A stretch of 64,000 nt of DNA from Dendrobium chrysotoxum (Eukaryota; Streptophyta; Magnoliopsida; Asparagales; Orchidaceae). The position numbers were made by a program, and so were the translations under genes. Location: positions 13,570,720 to 13,634,719 of the forward strand of contig CM034304.1 of NCBI GenBank assembly GCA_019925795.1, written 5' to 3'. Shown piece by piece: positions 33,532 through 43,100 of this stretch (positions are counted from its first letter, which is position 1; the number at the start of each line of letters is the position of its first letter). Under the pieces are notes generated by a model, which was not told the origin of the DNA, did not search any database, and was given only the letters and a program-made list of their open reading frames with translations.

Positions 33532-34605
33532 GTGGTAAATGCAGTCGATCAGGCTGCTTACGAGCGCTATTGTGAGGTGGGGATCACATCATCTAAAATA
33601 GTAAATTCCCGCACTCTGACTTATCCTGTTCTTGACCTCTTCGCACACACCTCCCTCACTTTCATCATGACTCTTGCCTTTCCTTTTAGCACGAAACTTC
33701 TTCATGTTTTCTTTGCAAATTTGCGTATTTTGGCTGATTATTCCACCCTCTGCTCGTATGTAAATCAACGTCCCGTCGAACTCACTTACCAGGACTTTCA
33801 TAACATTCTCCAACTTTCTGTCACTAGTGACAAACTCCACACGCTTATCACCGACCCTAATTATGATTGGAGTGTCGCCAATCATTTCCTTCGTAATATA
33901 AATGCTTCTTATCATGATAATGCTTGCACTACACTTCTTAAGGACGCCCGGACCATTCAGCATGTCCTTCGTTCCTCTGTCATTCCAAAGGCGGGGGATC
34001 GAATTCACATCACCCCATTACTGTCCTTGACCATATGCTACATCTTGGCCCAGAGGGAATTTAATGCCACTGACCTTATTATCCGGTACATCGAGCACCT
34101 CACCACTATTAGGGATCCAGGTCATCGCTGTCGTCCCAATCTAGCCTTAGGACATATCATTGCCTATGCCCTAGAAACCAAATATGACCTGCAATATCCC
34201 GCAGCTCCAAATGTCCCTCCTTCCTTCTTCACCAACAATTCCTTCTATGTCCTACACAATACCTGACTACATCTGGAGCCCGCCCCGGATGTTGAGGAGG
34301 AAGAGGAAGAGGCTATTCCAGTTCCTACTACACCCGGTGCACCTGCTCCTCTTCGCATTGCCTCTCCCTTTGACCACCTGGTGCAGCGCTTCGATCAGTG
34401 GGAGGCCAGATTTAACTCCTATGTGGCTACTCAGGAGCAGCAGCATGCCGAGGACATCCAGCGATTCACTAACTATGCTGTGCAGCAACAACAGCAGCAT
34501 GACCAGGACATTGCCTGGATTGGAGCCCACTTTCAAGCCATTCACAACTACTTCAACCCACCTCCGTCACCTCCTCCTTCCGATCAAGATCCGCCTCTGT
34601 TCTAG
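33532..34605 (+). pseudogene. Element B internal ORF: putative plant transposon-protein domain plus Gln-rich coil, one in-frame stop
   Basis: One frame runs 358 codons with a single internal TGA at 34264-34266. The first part (about residues 40-225) resembles the putative plant transposon protein domain (PF20167-type) found in many plant non-autonomous elements: LLHVFFANL, CSYVNQRPVELTYQDFHNIL, VIPKAGDRIHITPLLSLTICYIL, DLIIRYIEHL. After the stop come an acidic/proline stretch, a Gln/His-rich likely coiled coil (QRFDQWEARF, QQQQQHDQDIAWIGAHF) and a Pro-rich end. It is neither gag nor pol. No in-frame ATG precedes 33667, and the frame opens within a few bases of the LTR edge, so the N terminus looks truncated. 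TGA is one transition from CGA (Arg). Function is unknown and the family call is from memory of motif pattern. Confidence 0.7.
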
Positions 34606-34860
34606 TTTTCTGTTTTGTAGTTATTTTCTTCTCTGATTTATACTGATGTTTAAGTTTTCTATTTTCCCTTCTCCTTTTTGTGATGTCAAAAGGGGGAGTC
34701 AGTTGTAGTCATTTCAATTTTTTGTTATGTGTTATATTTCCTGTATTGATTTAGTTGTTAAATAAAAATTGAAAAAAAAAGTATTTATTTTTCGATCTCC
34801 TAGTTATTTTTATTTTCGAACTACTGTACAAATGTTTGCCATCATCAAAAAGGGGGAGAA
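34606..34860 (+). other. Element B 3' UTR with two polypurine tracts
   Basis: A first tract AAAAGGGGGAG is at 34688-34698 and the terminal tract CAAAAAGGGGGAGAA at 34846-34860, immediately before the 3' LTR. The duplication of the tract recurs in A and C at similar distance. Confidence 0.85.
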
Positions 34861-36476
34861 TGTTGCAAATCTGGTTTTGATGATGACAAATATGTTTCCA
34901 GTGTGTTTTGCTTGGCTAACCCGTTTCAGGCATAAAAGATCACGAGCAACTCAAGCCAACTCAAGATTGGGTCCAAGTGTGTCCAATGTACTATTTTTCT
35001 TTTTCTTGAGTCAATTATAATGTAACTGATCTCCTAGCTAAGTAACCTTACACACACACACACTTATGGGGAGAGTTTGAGTGAGTTAGAGTTTCTGTTC
35101 ATTTTTTATTCAGATCATCCTGGACGATATTCACATTGTCTTGGACGATCCAATAAAAATAGAAATCCTAATTAGGGTGACCAAGTTAAGAGGGTCTGAT
35201 TAAGCAGATCGTCCTGGACGATGTTTGGATCGTATGGGATGATATGCTCAAATCAGAAATTCTCAGTCGCCAGATCAAGTTAGGCAAGTTTTTATTTTAA
35301 GTTATTTGGTCTGATCGTCCCGGACGATACATGTATCATCTTGGACGATTCAATATAATCATGCCTAAATTAGTCAGGTAATTAAAGAAAGCAATTAATA
35401 TTTAATTGATATGATCATATCATCCTGGACGATCGCAGGATCGTCCTGGACGATCCAGATCGTCTAGTGCATTTCAGCTATACGACCCGAACTGTGCTCA
35501 GGATGATTTTGGCACTTTTTGAACTAATCATCCTAGATGATACCCTTATCATCCTGGATGATCAAGTCATTTTTTGGTTGTCCAGCACAAGTTTCTCTGG
35601 ACGACCCGAACTGTCTTCTGGACGATATTCCTCGATTTACACTAATCGTCCCGGATGATCGCAGGATCGTACGGGACGATATGATCAATTTTTTTCTACT
35701 GATCGTCCAGAAGAGCCAGATCGTCCAGGCTGAAACAGCTGAATTTGAACTGATCGTACAGGATGATATACCGATCATCCTAGACGATCTTTGCCGACCA
35801 GTTGAGATTTAGGGCAAATTTTAAGCCCTCCTATAAAAGAACTTTTTCTTGAAATAAGAAAAATCTTTTTGCCACTTTCCTTCCCAGAGAAACCCTAGAG
35901 AGAGAGTTTGGGACATAGAGAGAGGATCTTGTGAGGGGGAGTTAGTGAGGGATTCACTAAGGTTGCTCCAAGCACGGATCAGAGTCATCTTCTCCACTCG
36001 TCGTCTTTCATCTAGTTGGTGTTTGTTGTGGGAGTATCGTTCGCAAGAAGATCCGGGGTTCTCTGCTCGCTTCAAGTGGAAGCAAAAGGAGGTCGGGTTC
36101 TCTACCTCACCGTATGGTGAAAAGGAGGTTTTGTACAGGCTTCTCTGCCTTGCTGTGGGAGCAAAAGGAGAGACACTTTTTGTTTAGTGCAATACCCGGA
36201 GGGGAGGCTCCGGAGAGTGGACGTAGGTCAAGTTGACCGAACCACTATAAAATCTGGTTTGCTTTTCTGATTCTGTTCTGCACTTTACTTTTCTGATATT
36301 AACTGCTTGAGTGAATATCTGTGATTGATCTTTTCGTTCTTGTTTACTTGTTTCCGCTGCAAAGTATCGAAAAGATTTTTCTGTTCCTCGTGAAATTTTT
36401 AAATAACCAATTCACCCCCCTCTTGGTTAGCCTCGGGACTAGTTCACTAGGGCTTAACATCCCTATCAAACTTTTA
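34861..36476 (+). repeat. Element B 3' LTR (1616 bp)
   Basis: It starts TGTTGCAAATCTGG and ends TCAAACTTTTA. Palindrome pairs include 35419-35433 with 35440-35454 (exactly 21 bp apart). TATAAAA is at 35832-35838. It contains extra palindrome-bearing sequence absent from the 5' LTR. Confidence 0.95.
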
Positions 36477-36481
36477 CTATT

Positions 36482-37233
36482 TTCTTCTAAAGAAAGCTTG
36501 AAGAGAGAGCTTTGGGCTTGGGAGAGAAATGGTGGAGTTTGTAAGAAAGGGAGAAGATCCTTGTGGGCTTGAAGGGAGTGTAAGAGGGGGTTTTCACACG
36601 GTTGCTCTGGCAAACTTGCACCTGACTTCCTCCAAGAGTTAAGGTTTATCTTGAGGGAAGCTTTGGGAATAAGAAGACCTCTTTGGTGTCAAAAGACCCG
36701 GCTACTTCGCCACACCAGGGAAGGTGAAAGTGATTCCAGGTTCTCTACCTCACCACAAGGGTGAAAAGGAGTTCAAGTATTCCGCCTCACTAGGAGGGTG
36801 AAAAGAAGCCAAGGTTCTCTACCTGTGAAAGGAGTACGGTCCTCTGCTGCATCAGGTTTGTGGAAGGGAGTTTGTAAAGGCTTCTTCGCCTAGCTGTGGG
36901 AGCTAAAGGAGAGACACTATAGTGATAGTGGAATATCCTGAGAGGAGGACTCCGAGGAGTAGACGTAGGTTATGGTTTGACTGAACCACTATAAATTTGG
37001 TGTGCTCATTCTGATTTTTACTTTCACACTTTATTTTCATGCACTTTTTTTTCTGTGATAACTGCTTGGTGAAAATCTAATATTAATATTTTTATTATGA
37101 TAATTAAAATATAATCACCATCTTTATAATTGTTTATAAATCATTAGCTTCCGCATTTGATTAATTAAACCATCTAAATAAAATTTGAAAAATCCTTTTA
37201 AAATTAAAACTTTTGGCGCAACTCATACTTTCA
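36482..37233 (+). repeat. Element C 3' LTR, right part
   Basis: This is collinear with about 28840-29591, including the hairpin region (terminal hairpin TAGCT/AGCTA at 36891-36905), and ends CATACTTTCA. Together with 31135-32097 it gives 1715 bp against 1724 bp for the 5' LTR. Confidence 0.93.
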
Positions 37234-37238
37234 GACTC

Positions 37239-38260
37239 TAGAAATGAGATTGATCTTATGAGCTAATATGTACTGCTTTAAATTTTGGGCAACAAAAATT
37301 AAAGCTAAATAATGTTTCTCAATAGGCGCAGGAGTCGTCTACTTAAGTAGTAAAGTGCGTTCTCTTTTCCTTTCTCATTAGTCTGGGTTAACAAGGTGCC
37401 AAGAGAACTGTCCAAAGCTACGGTGTAAAATATTAAAGGTTTTCTTGGGATAAGAGCTGCTAGAACTGGTGGCGTCATCAAATATTACTTTATGTTTTCA
37501 AAGGAATTTTGATACTTTTTCATCCTAATGGAATCAGGCATCTTTTTTACATAAAGAAGCAAATGGTTGACACCTACAAGATAAGTTAGAAATGAATCTT
37601 CATAGATATGCCAACCTACCTTTAAAATATCTTAATTAGGTTAGGCTTTTGGGAGGCGGCATATCCAAGAAAGATTTTATTTTGGAAGGATCAAATTTTA
37701 TACCTCGGTGTCTCACTACGAATCCTAAGAATTTTCCTGAAGTAATACCAAAAACACATTTCAAGAGGTTTATCTTTAGATCATAGTGGCACAACCTTTC
37801 AAAAATGATTCTCAAATCATGAAGGTGGTCTTCCCTTTGATGACTTTTGATGACCAAATCATCGATATAATATTCCACATATTGGTGTATTAAATCATCA
37901 AAGATTTGAGTCATATCTTGCTGGTAAGTTGCACCAGCATTCTTAAGTCCAAAGGGCATGACTTTGTAACAAAAGACCCCTATAAGTGTTCTGAAGGAAG
38001 TGAATTTTTCATCTTCAGGAGCTATCTTGATTTGGTTATATCCAGATGAACTATCCATAAAAGAGAAAATTGTATGCCTAGAGGCGATGTCTACCACAAG
38101 TTCCGGTATGGGTAATGGGAATTCATCTTTCGGACAAGGCTTATTCAGATTCCTATAATCAATATATACACAAATTTGACCATATTTCTTCCTTACTACG
38201 ACGATGCTAGCCAACCAAGAGGGATATTTTTCCTCTCGAATAAAGCCTGCATCGATCAAT
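37239..38260 (-). pseudogene. Element E reverse transcriptase and start of RNase H
   Basis: 38259-37636 is an open RT segment: WLASIVVVRKK, CVYIDYRNLNKPCPKDEFPLP, FSFMDSSSGYNQI, FCYKVMPFGLKNAGATYQ, the catalytic YYIDDLVIKS (about 37859-37870), LKCVFGI and FLGFVV. The RT-linked RNase H begins downstream (37635-37239: TQTNEKGKENALYYLS, CCPKFKAVH) with small frameshifts. It is cut by element C and continues at 27862. Sequence and order identify gypsy, Tat/Ogre-like. Confidence 0.92.
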
Positions 38261-39509
38261 TTTTTAATTTAGTTACAACTTGTTGTTAAATTTCTAAGAG
38301 CATGTGCCATGAGGCTTACTTGACAGGGATTATATTAGGTTGAATTTTAAGTTTATGGACTACTATCTCTGGAGATAATTTAGGCATCTCATCATAGCTT
38401 CAAGTGAAGTAATCCTTAAACTCTGAAAGTAACTTGACTAAGTTAATTGACACATCCTTAGTCAATAAGGTACTTATGAATGTCAGACGTGGATTTTCTT
38501 CATTACCAAGGTTAATTTCTTTTAGTTCATCAATAGTTGATTAGATTTCCTCCTCAAGTTTAGGAGGTGCCTCCTTAACTTGAAAGTTATCCGAATCATC
38601 TGAAGTTTCTAGGCAAGATTCATTAAGAATTTTAATGTCCTTTACAAAAAGATGATCAAATCCTAAATTATTAGTTATCATCAAGTAATAATCATCATCA
38701 TCAAATGGAAAAATAGTACTAAAGCCCAATCTTGCTCTTGACATTGGTTTATAGTATTCTATATTCCAAAAATTTTCAAAGGACTGAGCTTGACATTTGG
38801 TCCAAGTAGATGAGGTTAGACCTCACTCAATTAAATATTTGACATAATAAGGATACCAATCAAAAGGGAGTTCCACTATTTTATTCATAAAAAAAATCAT
38901 CAAAGTGTATAGTAGTTTCAATATTCTTGCTAGTAGAAGGAATAAACTTAGCAGTTTTATAATCATTGCTCAGAGCAGGTGAAATCTTAATTGCCAACCT
39001 GGCTATATTATCTTGTGATAGTGGGGTTAGAGCTAAAGTCTTCACATATCCTTTAAGATTTTTATAGGTAGACAAATCTGAATCATCCTCTATATTTACC
39101 TGAACTTTATCTTCATCACTATTATGTTCCAAAGGGATCTTAAATTTTGGCATTTTGTTACTATTTTTAACCTTCAATACACATGATTCATCCTCTAAAC
39201 CAGATTCTAAATTAATGTGTATTGTAGGGGTTTACTTTTGTATGGTTTCATATATTGTACTTTCATAATTTTACCATCCTTTGCCTCTACCTCATCCCTA
39301 TTGGGTCATCCTACCACCTCTTTGTAGAGAAGAAGTAGGGTGCCAATGAATATTATTTTCAAGGCAAGGATATTAAAAATCTCTTTTTTCTTCTTTTTCT
39401 TTTTCATTTTCCTTTTCTAGTGCAACTTCTCTTTTGGCCAATTTGAGATCTTTAGAAATAGTCATTTGTTTTTTAGGCAAATAATAGGCGGCATCATCAT
39501 AAATTCCTA
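38261..39509 (-). pseudogene. Element E linker between protease and RT
   Basis: Two open pieces (39177-38881 and 38744-38541) encode acidic, Asp/Glu-rich sequence with no recognised fold (FKIPLEHNSDEDK, IFPFDDDDYYLM). Large Tat/Ogre polyproteins have poorly conserved acidic linkers here. 39350-39510 is rich in Lys/Glu codons. Confidence 0.6.
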
Positions 39510-40109
39510 CTTCATGGATTGAGAATGGTTGCAAATCTTCCTTAATGTAGTGCTCAATACCATCTCAGATGTACTTGATGCACTGATGTAGGGATGAAGG
39601 AACCATCCTATATTCATGAAGCCAGGGCTTACCAAGAAGCGCATTAAAAGATGTTGAAGAGTCTATAATATGAAACTTTCCTTCAGTTTTAAATTCTTTA
39701 ATTTCCAATAACAAAGTAACTAAACCCAAAGCCCTCTCTCTATTTTTGTTAAAACCTTATATGATCATCTTATTTGAACTGAGCTTATAGACATCTATTC
39801 TCAAATAGGCAAGAGTTCTGAGAATCAAAATATTAAATGATGCACCAGGATCAATAAGGATACATGATAATATGAAGTTATCTATGTTTATTATTATGTA
39901 TAGTGGATGGTTGTGATCAGCTGTCCCCAAACATAGATCTTCATCATAAAAAAAATTTCATGAACCCCTTTAAAACAAAAAGCTTTATCAGGCTATACAG
40001 CTGCTAACTGGGCCATATAAATATCTGGATCTAATAGAGCTTTGATTAATGCTTCCCTCATTTCTTTGGAAAGGATCAATGCATCATAAATGCTCAATCT
40101 GGCAGGCAG
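39510..40109 (-). pseudogene. Element E aspartic protease region
   Basis: On the minus strand LPARLSIYDALIL and SKEMREALIKALLDPD (about 40109-40020) precede the protease. The active site reads ILIDPGASFN (catalytic Asp codon 39850-39852, Pro in place of the usual Ser). The flap-distal motif ALLGKPWLH followed by VPSSLHQCIKY lies at about 39650-39580. Stops at about 40005 and 39905 interrupt it. The PWLH...SSLHQ signature is characteristic of Tat/Ogre. Confidence 0.85.
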
Positions 40110-40114
40110 TTGTT

Positions 40115-43100
40115 TGATTAAAAAAGTGTAATTTGAAAATTTAATTCTCTTTAGGAAAGTTTAATTTCTAGAACTTTAGTTTGAAATCGAACATGTCATT
40201 ATGAATGATATATCATCTCGAAATGAGAACATATTATTCCCTAATAGGTTTAGATTATAAAACTTTAGATTTATCCGATTATCGTAGTCAAACTCAAGGG
40301 GAGACATTATATGATCCCAAAGGATCAAAATGACGTTTGATCAAATATTTGACTGTAATAATCTAGATAAGAGATCATTAATCTTATAATTAAAGTTACG
40401 ATAATAGTACGATATATCTTCCTGATGAAAGATGATATTGTCTAATATCAATCATTTGAAAATGACAATAATGATCATTGAATTTAAATTTCTGAAGAGA
40501 ATAAATTAAAGGTTTTGAAATTTTAATTTTGAAAGTTAGATCTGGGTTTCTGAATCTCCTACAAGTGCAAGTCCTCATAGTTAATTATATTTAATTACAT
40601 CATAAGAAAATCAGAGTTTCTTACGAATACTCTTGATTAAAATAGCGGTATAAATTTTATTTAAGATTTTTAAAGATTGATGTCAAAAGAGGTAAGGGTT
40701 AGAATTTTCAAATGGAATTGGTTCAAGGTTGAGTAGTTCTTTCTAGAGGTCAAAGGAGGATGGGTAGGGAGTATTTTGAGATTCTGAATCACTTTAGAAA
40801 CACCCCGATCTATCCTAAGTATTGGGCTTAAATTTGATTGAAAAAGATTTAAATTTTAAATGATCAATTTTATTAAAGAATTAGGATTTAATTCCAAGAG
40901 GTTGAGGTATTATAGCTTGAGCCTGCCTCAAAACTAAAGTCTAAATTGGGCACTAAAAAATTAGTAACCCAAACTTAACTATTGCAATGCAGATCTGGGC
41001 TTACCCCCCGGCCTAGATTGGACAGCCAGCTAAATCACCTAGGAAAATTCACTTCCTTCAAAACGCTTTAAAATCATGTGTCCAGTCTTTAATATTGAGT
41101 GGGTAGGGATGTTGTATTAAGTTAAGTTTAAGAAAGCGGGGCCGACATCTAGAGCAGATTCCTAATTGACCCCTTAATATATGTTAGGTATTTAAAACTT
41201 GAAATAAAAATATAATTAAGTTTTAGACTCAATTTAATTTGTTACTAATGTGATACATGCCGGTTGACTCGATTGAATGCTTAAATCAAAATGAAACAGT
41301 TTTAAAATAAGGCTTAAAAATAGATTTTATCCAAAATTACATAGACTCCCCTTGACAGATCTGCACCCTCATAGGCCAGGTGGTCTGCCAGAACCCACAG
41401 GTGGGGAGGTACCTGACAAGTGGAAAGAAAATGCAATAATAATGAAATGAGAACTCCTGATGGTCTCGGGCTTACTTCTTAAAATCGTTAGAGTTACTAT
41501 ATGAGCTTAAATCTTTTAATTTTATTTATGTAGAAAAAAATTTTATTCGTACCCTCACGAGCCTCCGATCAGATTCCATGCTAAATTAAAATACGACATA
41601 TAAGAGCGCCAAAAAACTAAGATAAGCAGGCAAATCCTAATGTCACAATCAACATTAAATAATTGAATTAATTAAATTAATACTGAAATTAAAAGACCAT
41701 GTGACAAGTGTCACTTAATTATATAATCCAGGATCTATAGGAAAAGTAAAGTGGTCAGGTACTACTAACTACAACCTGGATTCTACTCCTAAGATACAAG
41801 TGACTTTGAGAATTGGGATTCTTCTTGTTATCCACTTCTTTGTCCTTCTACGGGCTCCTTGGATCATTTGCTCCAGATATCTAAGTGAAATGAAACTCCT
41901 CCCCGAAGGGGTATTTTTTTTCTCCTTTGATTCTCAAAGTATCATAATCTGGATATCCAAATGAAGAGAGACTCTTACCTGGGGAATGTCACCCTTCTCT
42001 TTTGATTTCAGATTAAATATTTAATATACCATCTCAAAATACTTGAACATTACAACTCAACTGAATTAAAATTAAAAATCTAGACTTGAGTACAAACTAC
42101 AGGGTTATCCTAAATAATTTGAATTCAAATAATCTCAAGTAGTTAATATTAATCAAAATTTAAATACTCAAATCACAGCCACACTTGGCCATACTTCTTT
42201 AATTTAAAGGGGGACTTAGCATTGCGTATCACCTAAGTAAAATATATTAATTTTAATGCTTTAATTTAGTCCCCCTTTATTTTTATAACCTTTACAAGTA
42301 TGGTCACATGCATAAGATTGGATTAGTATAAATCACTCCTATCCTAAGGGTAATCTATCACATAATCAATCAATATACATGGTGCAAAAATTAAATAAAC
42401 ACATCAATCAATTCTACTACTAGCAACCAGCATGTAGTGAAAGTTCAAAAAATCCATCACATAATAATAGGAAAGTAAAACATCGGCCTTGCCTAAGACT
42501 AAAGTTGGTTGTCCTAGCAAATCATCTAAAGTGTGTGAGGTAGGCTGTGTGGCTTTGATATATCTTATATAAGATATTTATTTAAAGTTGTTTGACGTTC
42601 TGATTAGTTGGAAGGCTTAAGGAAGAATTTTGATTAAAGTTCAAGTATTAATGGTTTAAAATTAATTTTAAAATATATTATTTTAAAATTAAATGATTAC
42701 CACCTTTATTGCTCACAGAGGCCGTGAAGTTTATTTCACCTTCCTTGGGGCTAATTTAATAGCCTCATAGGCTTGGGTTACCCAGTGGTAACCAGTATGC
42801 TTAAGTAATTTGATTTAATTCAAGTTTAAAAGTTTAATGAATTTAAATTAAATTTGATTAGTTACTAGTTTTAAAGATTTAAATTAATTTAAGTTTGTTA
42901 TCAACTAGTTCGTCGCATTGTGCCACCAGGTTCAAGGAACAAAGCCTCCTTTGGACACGTAGTCCCGCAGCCTGAAGTAGTCCAGCCTAAAAACCTGGTT
43001 GATATAATTATATTAAGGATTTTAAATTTAATTGAATCATTAATAATTATTTAATTTTAAGGCTTTAACACTCCATTGAATCCATTCGTGGCGTTGTGCC

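Larger units (their letters stand above)
32098..36476 (+). mobile_element. Element B: non-autonomous LTR retrotransposon with A-type LTRs and an unrelated ORF
   Basis: LTRs 32098-33530 (1433 bp) and 34861-36476 (1616 bp) are of the element A family (TGTTGCAAATCTGG start, same palindromes and hairpins). They flank only 1330 bp with no gag or pol. The internal region holds one ORF resembling the plant transposon-associated domain family and a good polypurine tract. The target duplication is TTATT (32093-32097) against CTATT (36477-36481) inside the C 3' LTR. The LTR termini are better preserved than in A, so B is probably the youngest insertion of this nest. Confidence 0.93.
27868..37233 (+). 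mobile_element. Element C: gag-only copia-type retrotransposon, host of nested element B
   Basis: The 5' LTR (27868-29591), primer-binding site, gag relic, 3' UTR, polypurine tract and 3' LTR (31135-32097 plus 36482-37233) are all recognisable. The internal region is only about 1.54 kb. The target duplication is GACTA (27863-27867) against GACTC (37234-37238), 4/5. Removing C with one duplication rejoins the E RNase H reading frame. Pol is absent: the gag reading follows D and A to the acidic S-D-Q stretch and then passes into 3' UTR. C would have needed protease, integrase and RT in trans. Confidence 0.93.

Noticed and set aside
35467..35812. Several overlapping open frames on both strands with repeated DDxxII-like residues
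   Set aside because: Palindromic DNA gives matching frames on both strands. These are shadows of the 15-bp palindrome array.
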